From NCBI RefSeq assembly GCF_040546765.1, contig NZ_JBEPOK010000001.1, forward strand, positions 2,170,001 through 2,234,000: 64,000 nt of DNA, in the 5' to 3' direction. Every line of letters begins with the position of its first letter. The stretch's first letter is position 1. Position numbers and translations under genes: made by a program. Shown piece after piece: positions 32,026-41,041 of this stretch. The notes beneath the pieces are model-generated. The model ran no database searches. It worked only from the letters and a program-made list of their open reading frames with translations, and was not told where the DNA came from. The DNA is from Arthrobacter sp. OAP107. GTDB lineage: Bacteria; Actinomycetota; Actinomycetes; Actinomycetales; Micrococcaceae.

Positions 32026-32940
32026 ATGCTTTCGCGCCTGCCCGTTCTCCTTTGCCCCGTCTGCCGCCAGGATCTCCAGGCGGTCCACGAGGGCGGCACC
32101 GGCCGGATCCGGGCGCTGGCGTGCCGGGAGCGGCACAGCTTCGACGCCGCCCGGCAGGGGTATTTCAACATGCTGGTGGGCAAGGGAACCGCCTTCGAAC
32201 CGGACACCGCCGAAATGGTCGCGGCGCGGACAGCCTTTCTCGATGCCGGCCACTACCATCCGCTGGCCGACGCGCTGGCCCGGGCAGCCGCGCCGGCCCT
32301 GAACGGGCCAGCCCCAACCATCCTTGACTCCGGCACGGGAACGGGACACTACCTGCGGGCGGTCCTGGATTATCTGCAGAGCGCACATGCGGACGGCGCC
32401 CCTATACCTGCCGTGGCCAACGGCGTGGCCGCCGTCGGGCTGGACATCTCCAAGTTCGCGCTGCGCCGCGCAGCCAAACTCAATCCGGAAGCCATCAACC
32501 TGGTGGGGGACGTCTGGCAGCCGCTGCCCCTGCCCGACGCCGCCGTCGACGTCATCACCGTGGTGTTCGCGCCCCGCAACGCTGCCGAGTTCGCCCGGGT
32601 CCTCAAACCCTCAGGCAGGCTCATCGTGGTGACGCCACGCGCCGGCCACCTCGGGGAGATCGCCAGCCAGGCCGGGATGCTGGGCATCGACCCTGCCAAG
32701 GACGAGCGCCTGGCCGAGGCGCTCGCCGGCCGCTTCTCCGCGCTGTCGACGCTGGACATTGACGTGGACCTCTCGCTTTCCCCGGAGGACGTGGCCAACA
32801 TTGCGCTTATGGGCCCCGCCGGCCACCATACGGACCGCGCCGCACTGATCGGGCGGCTGGCCGGCCTGCCGCCAACCACCGGGGTGTCCGCACGGTTCCG
32901 CATAAGCGTCTTCGTGCCCTCGGAAAACCGCGCTCCATAA
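32026..32940 (+). CDS. RlmA-like 23S rRNA guanine-N1 methyltransferase
   Basis: rRNA methyltransferase of 304 aa. The N-terminal zinc-binding region CPVCRQDL (Cys10, Cys13) with a second pair ACRERHSFD and the family signature ARQGYFNMLVG are typical of RlmA/TlrB enzymes, which methylate G745 or G748 of 23S rRNA. A Rossmann methyltransferase domain follows: LDSGTGTGHYLRAVL (SAM motif I), VGLDISKFALRRAAK (motif II) and VVFAPRNAAEFARVL. TlrB-type members confer tylosin resistance, RlmA-type is housekeeping; the sequence alone does not decide. Divergent from the S9 peptidase. Confidence 0.83.
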   Translation: MLSRLPVLLCPVCRQDLQAVHEGGTGRIRALACRERHSFDAARQGYFNMLVGKGTAFEPDTAEMVAARTAFLDAGHYHPLADALARAAAPALNGPAPTILDSGTGTGHYLRAVLDYLQSAHADGAPIPAVANGVAAVGLDISKFALRRAAKLNPEAINLVGDVWQPLPLPDAAVDVITVVFAPRNAAEFARVLKPSGRLIVVTPRAGHLGEIASQAGMLGIDPAKDERLAEALAGRFSALSTLDIDVDLSLSPEDVANIALMGPAGHHTDRAALIGRLAGLPPTTGVSARFRISVFVPSENRAP

Positions 32941-33062
32941 CGGCTTGGCCACGTTCCTGCGCTGCCCGCCCATTCCCCTGCCGGGCGCTCCCGCTTCGGT
33001 CTACGATGGAAGAAAGTTACTGAGGGTCTGCCCCGCAGCCCTCGGGATCAAGGGGGAACGCG

Positions 33063-33524
33063 ATGTTTGAATGGCTTGGCCAAAACTGGTGGGCAGTGTG
33101 GCTCACCCTCTTCCTGGTGTTCGCCGCCGTGGAGATGCTGACCCTTGATCTGTTTTTCATCATGCTGGGCGGAGGCGCCCTGGCCGGCCTGGTGGCCGAC
33201 TTCGCAGGCGCCGACCTCTGGCTGGAGATCGTCGTGTTCTGCGTCGTCTCGCTGCTTATGATCGCCTTCGTCCGCCCGGTGACCCTCAAGCACCTGCACA
33301 AGGGCCCGCCCGAACAGCGCACCAACATCGACCGCCTGATCGGTGAATCAGCACTGGTCCTGGAGGCGGTCACGGCCTCCGGCGGACGCGTGAAGATCGG
33401 CGGCGACATCTGGAGCGCCCGCTCGCAGTCCGGCGTCCTGGCCGAAGGGCAGCGCGTGATCGTCTCGGCCATTGAAGGTGCGACGGCGGTCGTCTCACCA
33501 CAGGCTGAGACCGCCATCCAGTAG
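33063..33524 (+). CDS. NfeD family membrane protein
   Basis: Short-form NfeD of 153 aa with two to three membrane segments (about residues 9-32, 34-55 and 58-78) and a C-terminal OB-fold domain beginning near IGESALVLEAV. Residues VFAAVEMLTLDLFFIMLGGGALAGLV match the family start. NfeD proteins are partners of stomatin/flotillin-like SPFH proteins in membrane microdomains, and such a gene follows here by about 100 bases. The pair is probably cotranscribed. Confidence 0.85.
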   Translation: MFEWLGQNWWAVWLTLFLVFAAVEMLTLDLFFIMLGGGALAGLVADFAGADLWLEIVVFCVVSLLMIAFVRPVTLKHLHKGPPEQRTNIDRLIGESALVLEAVTASGGRVKIGGDIWSARSQSGVLAEGQRVIVSAIEGATAVVSPQAETAIQ

Positions 33525-33628
33525 GCGTTCTCCCATGGGTTTCTGCTCCCGCCGCGGCGGAGCAGCAGATTGCGGCGAGTTTTTCGCCAGGTTAGAGCTT
33601 CACTGAAAGTTGGGGACAAAGGAGAAGT

Positions 33629-34594
33629 ATGGATAGCCCAGGAGGAGTTGCCCTCACGTTCGTGATGGTGGTCCTGATTATTTTCGTCATCATCGTGCTG
33701 GTCCGGTCGGTGCGGATCGTGCCCCAGGCCCGGGCCGGCGTCGTGGAACGGCTGGGCAAGTACCAGCGGACACTCAATCCCGGCCTGACCCTCCTCATCC
33801 CCTTCGTTGACCGGCTCCTGCCGCTGCTGGACCTGCGCGAGCAGGTGGTGTCCTTCCCGCCGCAGCCCGTGATCACCGAGGACAACCTCGTGGTGTCCAT
33901 CGACACGGTGGTCTACTTCCAGGTCACCGACCCGCGTGCGGCCACCTACGAGATCGCCAACTACATCCAGGCTGTGGAGCAGCTGACCACCACCACCCTG
34001 CGCAACGTGGTTGGCGGCCTGAACCTCGAAGAGGCGCTCACCTCCCGCGACCAGATCAACGGCCAGCTGCGCGGCGTCCTGGACGAAGCCACCGGCCGCT
34101 GGGGCATCCGCGTCTCCCGGGTGGAGCTGAAGGCCATCGACCCGCCGCACTCCATCCAGGATTCGATGGAGAAGCAGATGAGGGCGGAACGTGACCGCCG
34201 CGCCGCCATCCTGACCGCCGAGGGTACCAAGCAGTCCGCCATCCTGACAGCAGAAGGGCAGCGGCAGGCCGCCATCCTCAAGGCCGAGGGCGACGCAAAA
34301 GCCGCCATCCTTCGTGCCGACGGTGAGGCGCAGGCCATCCAGAAGGTCTTCGACGCCATCCACAAGGGAAACCCGGACCAGAAGCTGCTGGCCTACCAGT
34401 ACCTGCAGACCCTGCCAAAGCTCGCCGACGGCTCCTCCAACAAGCTGTGGATCATCCCCAGCGAAGTCGGCGAGGCACTGAAGGGCATCGGCAGCGCTCT
34501 GGGCGGAACCAACCCCGATCCCCGCTCCGGCGACCTGTTCGGGAGCCAGGACAGCGCCCAGCCCGGCGAGGCAGCGGCCCGGACCCAGTCGTAG
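33629..34594 (+). CDS. SPFH/band-7 (stomatin-like, slipin) protein
   Basis: Membrane-anchored scaffold protein of 321 aa. One N-terminal membrane helix (about residues 8-28) is followed by the SPFH domain: RAGVVERLGKYQRTLNPGLTLLIPFVD and the conserved DPRAATYEIANYIQAVEQLTTTTLRNVVGGL. The C-terminal part contains several copies of an AIL-x-AEG motif (about residues 190-235), a regular coiled coil that lets the protein oligomerise. GGAGAAGT lies before the ATG. With NfeD it probably organises membrane microdomains and protein quality control. Confidence 0.9.
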   Translation: MDSPGGVALTFVMVVLIIFVIIVLVRSVRIVPQARAGVVERLGKYQRTLNPGLTLLIPFVDRLLPLLDLREQVVSFPPQPVITEDNLVVSIDTVVYFQVTDPRAATYEIANYIQAVEQLTTTTLRNVVGGLNLEEALTSRDQINGQLRGVLDEATGRWGIRVSRVELKAIDPPHSIQDSMEKQMRAERDRRAAILTAEGTKQSAILTAEGQRQAAILKAEGDAKAAILRADGEAQAIQKVFDAIHKGNPDQKLLAYQYLQTLPKLADGSSNKLWIIPSEVGEALKGIGSALGGTNPDPRSGDLFGSQDSAQPGEAAARTQS

Positions 34595-34613
34595 CGCTAC
34601 AAGGCGAGCAACA

Positions 34614-34648
34614 GGGAGGCAGGCCGCAACGGCCTGCCTCCCTTTGCT
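34614..34648 (+). terminator. Rho-independent terminator after the SPFH gene
   Basis: Perfect 12-bp stem (34614-34625 with 34631-34642), GCAAC loop, followed by TTTGCTTT. Located 19 bases after the stop. Confidence 0.85.
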
Positions 34649-34670
34649 TTGCACGCTGCGCCGGTTCGGA

Positions 34671-34699
34671 TTGCTGCACCCCGTCCGAATCCGTATAAT
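34671..34699 (+). promoter_or_regulatory. rbpA promoter
   Basis: TTGCTG (34671-34676) and a perfect TATAAT (34694-34699) with 17 bases between. Transcription would begin near 34706, giving a leader of about 155 bases before the rbpA ATG. Confidence 0.65.
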
Positions 34700-34739
34700 G
34701 GGATATTTGTCCGGCCGGATCAGTCCGTGCGGAACAACA

Positions 34740-34823
34740 ATGCTTGGCGAAGCGTTTCACCTAGTGATGCTACGTGAACCACACCGTAGTCCGGAGGCAC
34801 CCTTATCAGGGGCTTCCGACTAG
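34740..34823 (+). CDS. possible leader peptide of rbpA (27 codons)
   Basis: Inside the rbpA leader an ATG opens a frame reading MLGEAFHLVMLREPHRSPEA and ending GASD before TAG. It ends 39 bases before the rbpA start. No strong ribosome-binding site precedes it. Downstream, CGCGGAG and CTCCGCG around a TCCG loop (about 34825-34842) form a stable hairpin between the frame and the rbpA ribosome-binding site. A leader peptide or attenuator is possible but unproven. Confidence 0.25.
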   Translation: MLGEAFHLVMLREPHRSPEAPLSGASD

Positions 34824-34862
34824 CGCGGAGTCCGCTCCGCGAACCGATTAGAGGGAGAAATC

Positions 34863-35210
34863 ATGAGCGATCGCAGCCTGCGGGGCATGCGTCTTGGCGC
34901 CCAAAGCATGGAGACCGAATCCGGCGTGGAGCCGGCTCCGCGTCAGCGGGTTGAGTACCGGTGCGAGGACGGCGAACAGGTTTTTGTAACCTTTTCCTCC
35001 GAAGCCGAAATTCCCCCTGTCTGGGTTTCCAAGACCGGCAAGGAAGCGCTGCTCGTTGATGGCGAACGCCCCGACACCAGCAACGAAAAGGCAGTCCGTA
35101 CGCACTGGGACATGCTGCTGGAGCGTCGTTCGCTTCCTGAGCTGGAGCAGATCCTCGAAGACCGCCTCACCATTCTGCGCGAGCGTCGCGGCGAACGGCG
35201 TTCAGCCTAA
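34863..35210 (+). CDS. rbpA: RNA polymerase-binding protein RbpA
   Basis: Actinobacteria-specific transcription factor of 115 aa that binds RNA polymerase and the group 1/2 sigma factor and stabilises the open complex. Visible parts: the N-terminal tail SDRSLRGMRLGAQSMETE, the core domain RVEYRCEDGEQVFVTFSSEAEIP, the basic linker and the C-terminal sigma-interaction helix THWDMLLERRSLPELEQILEDRL. AGAGGGAGAAATC precedes the ATG. Convergent with polyprenol-phosphate-mannose synthase, the same neighbourhood as rbpA and ppm1 in mycobacteria. Strong promoter and long leader upstream suggest post-transcriptional control. Confidence 0.96.
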   Translation: MSDRSLRGMRLGAQSMETESGVEPAPRQRVEYRCEDGEQVFVTFSSEAEIPPVWVSKTGKEALLVDGERPDTSNEKAVRTHWDMLLERRSLPELEQILEDRLTILRERRGERRSA

Positions 35211-35240
35211 CCGCTGCTAGCCAGTCGGCAGGCGCTACTG

Positions 35241-35292
35241 CCAAAAGGCCGGACCCGCTGCATCCATGGATGCAGCGGGTCCGGCCTTTTGG
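35241..35292. terminator. bidirectional terminator between rbpA and ppm
   Basis: A perfect 52-bp palindrome centred at 35266/35267. Each arm ends in four A/T (CCAAAAGG / CCTTTTGG), giving U-rich 3' ends on both strands, as expected for convergent genes. Confidence 0.85.
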
Positions 35293-35316
35293 GTATCAGC
35301 CTGGCCCGGTGTCCGG

Positions 35317-36054
35317 CTAGCCGCGGGGGCTTTTGCCGGTCAGCTTCTTCCAGCGGGCGGTCAGGCCCCACTTCGTCACGTTGATCATGGCCTCCACCAC
35401 GATGTTGCCGCTCATCTTGGAGGCCCCCAGTTCACGCTCCACGAAGGTGATGGGCCGCTCCACGATGTTCAGCCCCATCTTGGCGACACGCCATGCGAGG
35501 TCCACCTGGAAGCCGTAACCCACTGAATCGACCTGGTCCAGGTTCAGCTTCTCCAGCGTGGTGCGCCGGAATGCGCGGTAACCGCCGGTTACGTCCTTGA
35601 TTTTGAGGCCGAGCATGATGCGCGCGTACGTGCTGCCGGTCCGGGAAATTGCCTGGCGGTAAAGCGGCCAGTTCACGACACTTCCGCCCTTCACCCAGCG
35701 GGAGCCCATGGCGAGGTCTGCGCCCTGGTCAACGGCCTCCAGGAGGGCGGGGAGCTGCTCGGGCTGGTGCGACCCGTCGGCGTCCATTTCCACCAGGACG
35801 TCGTAGCCGGCATCCAGTCCCCACCTGAAGCCTGCGATGTAGGCGGCGCCCAGGCCTTCCTTGCCCTTCCGGTGCAGGACGTGGACTTGGTTGTCTGCAG
35901 CCGCGATGCTGTCCGCCAGCTGTCCGGTGCCGTCCGGGCTGTTGTCGTCCACAACGAGCACGTCAGAGGCCGGCACCGCGGCGCGGAGGCGTCCCAGAGT
36001 CTTCGGAAGCGACTCCAGCTCGTTGTAGGTGGGGATGATGGTGAGGACACGCAC
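35317..36054 (-). CDS. ppm1: polyprenol monophosphomannose synthase (GT2)
   Basis: Transfers mannose from GDP-mannose to polyprenol phosphate, giving the donor for lipoglycan and protein mannosylation. It is 245 aa with the GT2 nucleotide-binding motifs TIIPTYNELESL (residues 5-16), VVDDNSPDGTG (about 34-44) and the DxD metal motif EMDADGSHQPEQ (about 90-99), then QxxRW-type MGSRWVKGGSVVNW. No membrane domain or fused acyltransferase, so it is the stand-alone catalytic domain. A TATAAT box on the minus strand at 36132-36137 may be its promoter. Last gene of the long minus-strand run; converges with rbpA. Confidence 0.9.
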   Translation of the reverse strand: MRVLTIIPTYNELESLPKTLGRLRAAVPASDVLVVDDNSPDGTGQLADSIAAADNQVHVLHRKGKEGLGAAYIAGFRWGLDAGYDVLVEMDADGSHQPEQLPALLEAVDQGADLAMGSRWVKGGSVVNWPLYRQAISRTGSTYARIMLGLKIKDVTGGYRAFRRTTLEKLNLDQVDSVGYGFQVDLAWRVAKMGLNIVERPITFVERELGASKMSGNIVVEAMINVTKWGLTARWKKLTGKSPRG

Positions 36055-36402
36055 AGGGAGGCCTTTCCTGGATGGGAGCGGTCAGCACGCGGGAGCCCGG
36101 CGGAACGCCGGCTCGTAAAGCGCAACTCCCTATTATACGGGCCTTGCGGGGCGCTTCCGTCCGCCACGGGCGGGTCCACGCGCCACGGGCCAGTTCCTGA
36201 TGCCGCGATAAGCGGATGGAGGAACTGTTTTCTGCTGCGCTTTGGACCCGCCCCCGGAAGCTCCATGCTACGGACTGGCTGGGGGCTGTCAACAGTCCCC
36301 TGACCTGCCTGTTCACGTATCGCCGCAGGTCAGAGGCATGTCTGCGAGGGTAATCCAGTCGGATCCGGGCGCTATGTGTCGCCGAATTAAGTCTGCTGCG
36401 GG
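36055..36402 (-). other. 348-base intergenic region upstream of ppm1
   Basis: No gene seen. Two promoter-like elements point toward ppm1: TTGACA and TAGCAT 16 bases apart at 36292-36265, and a TATAAT at 36137-36132. A GAGCCGGCG/CGCCGGGCTC hairpin lies between the second one and the start codon. Confidence 0.4.
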
Positions 36403-38064
36403 TCAGGCTCGGAGGGCGTCTGCGGAGAACAGCTCCAGCCCGTTCCGGACGGTTTGCAGGCACCGGGGATCGTTGCCGGTGTCCAGCGCGGGCAGCAGCG
36501 GCGTGCGGGCGCGGGGATCCGTGCTCCAGGACTGGACCCTGTTGTCGGCCACCTGGACCATCAGCTCATCCACTTCCCAGACGGCGAAGGTTGCCGGTGC
36601 GCCCGGTACCAGCTGGCCCGCCATGGGGTTTTCGTAGCGGGCGGCGCGCCACCCGGCCCGCGTGTGTCCGAGGAATGCTGCGCGGGCCGAGATCCGCTGG
36701 TCGACGTCGTGGTGCTCGAGGCACGCCCGTACGCTGGACCAGGGACGGAGGGGCGTCACCGGGGTGTCACTGCCGAAGCAGACGGGGACGCCGGCCGAGT
36801 AGAACGAGGCGAAGGGGTTCATGCCCCGGCTGCGGGATCCGAGCCGCTGCTCGTAAAGCCGTCCCTGGCCGCCCCACGCGGCGTCGAACGCCGGCTGTGC
36901 GCTGACCGTCACGGAATACTTCGCCAGGCGGGCGATGGCATCGGCGTCGGCCATTTCAACGTGCTCGAGGCGGTGCCCCGCGGCCCGGACCCGCTGCTCC
37001 CCGACTTCGGCGGCAGCTTCCTCGAGGGCCTGCAGGGCCGCGTCGAGACCGGCGTCGCCAATGACGTGGAATCCGCCCTGGATGCCCAGCACGGAGCACG
37101 CCGCCAGGTGCGCTGCCGCCTCGGCTACGGAGAGGTACGTGGTACCGGTTTCTGCCGGGGCATCCGTGTACGGCGACCGCAGGGACGCCGTGCGGGAACC
37201 GATTGATCCGTCGATGTTCAGGTCCCCGGCGAATCCGCGGACCCGGACCCCAAGCCCGGCCAGCAGCGCCTCGGCGTCGGCCGCCGTCGGCGTCAGTTGT
37301 CCCCAGTACGGCAGCACCTCAGGCGCCGGGCGGGCGCCTGCCGAGTCATTCCAGCCGGCGGCCAGCCGCAGGTCGGCGACGCTGCTGATTTTCGGCGCAC
37401 CCATCTCGGCCAGCGCCACATAACCGTTTGCCGCGGCCTCATCCAGTGCGCGCCGCTGGTATTCCTGCAGCGCACCGGCAGGCAGACGGCGGGTGGCCTG
37501 CCGGGCAGCACTGTGGGCCTGGCGCCTGACGTGGCCACCCGGCGCGTAGCCGTCCAACTCCGCCAGCCCGGCACTGGCCACGAGCGACGGCGAGACGAGC
37601 GCTGAGTGCACATCCACCCGGGAGAGATACACCGGGCGCCCGGCGGCAGCCCGCTCCAGCTCTCCGGCGTCCGGGAGCGTGGGATCGTCCCACTGGGACT
37701 CATCCCATCCGTGCCCCAGTACCGCGCCGTCACCGCCGGAGGCCGCGACGGCGTCCAGCAGCTCGCGGGCCGACCGGACACCGGCCAGCTGCAGCGAGTC
37801 CAAGGCGATGCCGGTCTCGGTCAGGTGGACGTGCGAATCGACAAAACCCGGGGCAACGAGGGCGCCGCGGAGGTCGATGATGTCCATGGAGCTGTCGGCA
37901 ATGGAGGTGGCAGCCTGCTCCGAGCCGACCCACGCGATGGTGTCGCCGTCGACGAGCATCGCGGTGGCGAAGGGATCAGCTGCGGTGTAGACCGAACCGT
38001 TGCGGTACAGCGTGACCTTTGACGGTCCGGTTCCTTCCTGCGGGCGGGCGGGGGCATCGGCCAT
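36403..38064 (-). CDS. YtcJ-like amidohydrolase
   Basis: Metal-dependent amidohydrolase of 553 aa (amidohydrolase 3 / YtcJ family). Features: N-terminal beta-sandwich strand KVTLYRNGSVYTAADPFATAMLVDGDTIAWVG, HxH metal motif VDSHVHLTETG (about residues 77-87), VIGDAGLDAALQAL and HRLEHVEMADADAI (later His ligands) and a C-terminal GSDTPVTPLRPWSSVRA with the Asp. It is cytoplasmic; substrate unknown (family members act on amides, formamides and cyclic imides). Preceded by the helY-type helicase with a 58-base gap and probably in the same transcript or a weakly separate one. Confidence 0.85.
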   Translation of the reverse strand: MADAPARPQEGTGPSKVTLYRNGSVYTAADPFATAMLVDGDTIAWVGSEQAATSIADSSMDIIDLRGALVAPGFVDSHVHLTETGIALDSLQLAGVRSARELLDAVAASGGDGAVLGHGWDESQWDDPTLPDAGELERAAAGRPVYLSRVDVHSALVSPSLVASAGLAELDGYAPGGHVRRQAHSAARQATRRLPAGALQEYQRRALDEAAANGYVALAEMGAPKISSVADLRLAAGWNDSAGARPAPEVLPYWGQLTPTAADAEALLAGLGVRVRGFAGDLNIDGSIGSRTASLRSPYTDAPAETGTTYLSVAEAAAHLAACSVLGIQGGFHVIGDAGLDAALQALEEAAAEVGEQRVRAAGHRLEHVEMADADAIARLAKYSVTVSAQPAFDAAWGGQGRLYEQRLGSRSRGMNPFASFYSAGVPVCFGSDTPVTPLRPWSSVRACLEHHDVDQRISARAAFLGHTRAGWRAARYENPMAGQLVPGAPATFAVWEVDELMVQVADNRVQSWSTDPRARTPLLPALDTGNDPRCLQTVRNGLELFSADALRA

Positions 38065-38122
38065 GGAGGCGCTCCTTGGTATGTCGAGACAGAGTTGGTA
38101 CGGATGTTGCGCCGGCTGTTCC

Positions 38123-41017
38123 TCAGCCCACGGTGGAGTAGGCGACGACGCCCCGCCTGATCAGCCGGATGGCCTCGGTGCAGAGCCGCGCCAGCCGGGG
38201 GTCCAGGCCGGGAATCTTGGCCAGCTGGTCCAGCAGGTCGATTACCTGCTTCACCCAGCGGACGAAGTCGCCGGCGGCCAGGTCGGAGCCGCTGAGCACC
38301 TCCTGCAGATGCCTGCCGCGGGCCCACTTGTACATGGGCCAGATCAGGCCCAGCTCAGGCTCGCCGGTGAGCGGGAGCTTGTTCTGTTCCTCCACGTCCT
38401 CCAGCGCCGACCACTCCCGGACCACGATGTCCACGGCGGTCTCCAGCGAAATGCTGGGCATGCGGGGCCGCAGTCCGCGGTCCTCGCGTTTCGCCTGGTA
38501 AACCAGCACGCTGGCGAACGCCGCCACCTCCACCGCGTCCAGGTCATCGAAGGCGCCCTGCCGCAGGGCCTGCGAAATCAGCAGGTCCTTCTCACCGTAG
38601 ATTCGGCGCAGGCGCTGGCCGTCGGTGCTGATGCGGTGCTGTCCGTCCCCGGTGGACTCGAGGTAGCCGTATGCCGAGAGGACATCGCAGACCCGGTCGA
38701 AGGTTTTGGCGATGGTGTTGGTGCGGCCCTGGATCTGGCGGACCAGGCCGTCCGTTTCCTTGCGGAGCTTCCACCAGCGCTCTGACCACCGGGCGTGGTC
38801 TTCGCGCTCACTGCAGCCATGGCAGGGGTGGGCCCGCAGGGCACGCCGCAGCTCGGCGATCTTCTTCTCCTGGTTTTGCGAGGCGGAGCCCAGCCCGAAG
38901 TCGTTGTTGCGGCTGCTTCCCCGCGCAGGCGGCCGGTTCTCCCGCAGCGCGTTCCGGACGGAAGAGGCCAGGTCCCGCCGTGACTTGGGCACCTTGGCGT
39001 TGAAGGACTTGGGGATCCTGATCCTCGTGAGCGGCGCAATGGGCCCTTCGAGGTCGTCGACGCCGATCCGGCGCAGCTGGCTTTCCAGCGTCAGGACCGC
39101 CGGCCGGGGCTCGCGGGAGCTGTGGTCCGAGCTCAGCACCACGGCAAAGCCGGGGGCCCTGCCTGCCGGGACATCCACGACGTCGCCCGGTAAAAGCCGG
39201 CTCAGGGAGTCCTCGTTAAGCGATTTGCGGGCACGCGACTTTGTTCGGGAACTGAAATTCTCGGCGTCGGAAAGTTCCCGCCGCAGCCGGGCGTACTCGG
39301 TGAAGTCGCCCAGATGGCACGTCATCGACTTGGCATAGCCAGCCAGTGATTCCTCCCGGCTGCGGACCTGCCGGGCCAGCCCCACCACGGACCGGTCAGC
39401 CTGGAACTGGGCGAAGGAGGACTCCAGGATTTCCCGGGCCCGGGGCCGGCCGAATTGCGCGAGCAGGTTGATGCTCATGTTGTACGTGGGCTGGAAGCTG
39501 GAATTCAGCGGGTACGTCCGGCGGGAGGCAAGGCCGGCCACCGCAGCGGGGTCCGTGCCCGGCTGCCACAGGACCACGGCATGGCCCTCGACGTCGATGC
39601 CGCGCCGGCCCGCCCTGCCGGTGAGCTGCGTGTATTCCCCCGCCGTGATGTCCACGTGGGCTTCGCCGTTGAACTTGTCCAGCTTCTCCAGCACCACAGA
39701 ACGCGCCGGCATGTTGACCCCGAGGGCCAGCGTCTCGGTGGCAAAGACGGCCTTCACCAGGCCGTCGGCAAAGAGCTTCTCCACCACTTCCTTGAATGTG
39801 GGAAGCATGCCGGCATGGTGGGCCGCGATGCCGCGCAGGAGCCCGTCGCGCCAGTTCCAAAAGCCCAGCACCTCAAGGTCGTCGGACGGGATGTCCTGGC
39901 CCGCCTCGTCGACCCGCTGGGCGATGATGCGCTGCTCCCGCTCCGTGGTGAGCCACAGTCCGGACGACACGCACTGGGCGACGGCCGCGTCACAGCCGGC
40001 CCGGGAAAAGATGAAGGTGATGGCGGGCAGCAGGTCCTGCCGGTCCAGGCTGGCGATGACCTGCGGCCGGCTGGCGCGGCGCACCGCGCTGCGGGTCTCC
40101 TGCTGGGGCCTGTCGCCGTACCGCTGGCGCTGCTGCCGCCGCTGGCTCCGGCCGCCGTGGCCGAAGCGGCCCTGGAAGTTGAGCTGGCTTTCGGCCCTGG
40201 AAAGGGACAGCAGTTCCGGGTTGACCTCGAATCCCCGCTGGCCGGCCTCGTCCGCTGAAGGTGCCGAGGGCAGCGCAGCAGCCGTGGCGGGATTGCCCGC
40301 CGGGGCGATTTCGTCGAAGGCGGTCTCGCCCGCGAAGAGATCCACGATGTCCCGGCCCACCATGACGTGCTGCCAGAGCGGCACAGGACGGTGTTCGGAG
40401 ACGATGACGTCCGTGTCGCCGCGCACTGTATCCAGCCACGCGCCGAACTCCTCCGCGTTGGAGACTGTGGCGCTCAGGGATGCCACCTGCACCTCGCTGG
40501 GCAGGTGGATGATGACTTCCTCCCAGACTGCACCGCGGAAACGGTCGGCCAGGTAATGGACCTCGTCCATGACCACAAAACCCAGGTCGAACAGGGTGTC
40601 GGAGTCGGCGTAGAGCATGTTGCGCAGGACCTCGGTGGTCATGACCACCACGGGTGCGTCGCCGTTGATGCTGGTGTCGCCGGTCAGGAGTCCGACGTTC
40701 TCCTCGCCGTATTTCTCCGTCAGCTCGGTGAACTTCTGGTTGCTGAGCGCCTTGATGGGCGTGGTGTAGAAGGCCTTCAGCCCGCGCTGGAGCGCCAGGT
40801 ATACGGCGAACTCGCCCACGATCGTCTTGCCGGCACCGGTGGGCGCGGCCACCAGGACCCCGCGGCCTTCCTGGAGGGACTTGCACGCCTGCCGCTGGAA
40901 GTCATCCAGTTCGAAGCTCAGTGTGCGGGCGAATGCACCCAGGTGGGTCTTTGCTTCCGCGGCCCGTTCGGCGCTGGCACGGTACCGTTCGGAGGGCGAC
41001 GGGGTGGTGGTGGACAT
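38123..41017 (-). CDS. helY: Ski2/Mtr4-like DEAD/DEAH-box helicase (HelY)
   Basis: Superfamily 2 RNA helicase of 964 aa. Walker A AAPTGAGKTIV is near residue 59, motif II DEVH in VVMDEVHYLADRFRGA near 151, motif III LSATVSN near 182, and the helicase C part with HHAGMLPTFKEVVEKLF and QLTGRAGRRGID (motif VI, about 455-470). Downstream helices (about 740-930) match the Ski2-type C-terminal domain. In mycobacteria helY is next to tatC, as here. Its likely role is RNA unwinding in turnover or ribosome metabolism. A Gln/Arg-rich stretch near residue 300 is low complexity. It follows tatC by 24 bases. Confidence 0.92.
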   Translation of the reverse strand: MSTTTPSPSERYRASAERAAEAKTHLGAFARTLSFELDDFQRQACKSLQEGRGVLVAAPTGAGKTIVGEFAVYLALQRGLKAFYTTPIKALSNQKFTELTEKYGEENVGLLTGDTSINGDAPVVVMTTEVLRNMLYADSDTLFDLGFVVMDEVHYLADRFRGAVWEEVIIHLPSEVQVASLSATVSNAEEFGAWLDTVRGDTDVIVSEHRPVPLWQHVMVGRDIVDLFAGETAFDEIAPAGNPATAAALPSAPSADEAGQRGFEVNPELLSLSRAESQLNFQGRFGHGGRSQRRQQRQRYGDRPQQETRSAVRRASRPQVIASLDRQDLLPAITFIFSRAGCDAAVAQCVSSGLWLTTEREQRIIAQRVDEAGQDIPSDDLEVLGFWNWRDGLLRGIAAHHAGMLPTFKEVVEKLFADGLVKAVFATETLALGVNMPARSVVLEKLDKFNGEAHVDITAGEYTQLTGRAGRRGIDVEGHAVVLWQPGTDPAAVAGLASRRTYPLNSSFQPTYNMSINLLAQFGRPRAREILESSFAQFQADRSVVGLARQVRSREESLAGYAKSMTCHLGDFTEYARLRRELSDAENFSSRTKSRARKSLNEDSLSRLLPGDVVDVPAGRAPGFAVVLSSDHSSREPRPAVLTLESQLRRIGVDDLEGPIAPLTRIRIPKSFNAKVPKSRRDLASSVRNALRENRPPARGSSRNNDFGLGSASQNQEKKIAELRRALRAHPCHGCSEREDHARWSERWWKLRKETDGLVRQIQGRTNTIAKTFDRVCDVLSAYGYLESTGDGQHRISTDGQRLRRIYGEKDLLISQALRQGAFDDLDAVEVAAFASVLVYQAKREDRGLRPRMPSISLETAVDIVVREWSALEDVEEQNKLPLTGEPELGLIWPMYKWARGRHLQEVLSGSDLAAGDFVRWVKQVIDLLDQLAKIPGLDPRLARLCTEAIRLIRRGVVAYSTVG

Positions 41018-41041
41018 GCCTCAAGCCTAGCGGTGGCGTGA

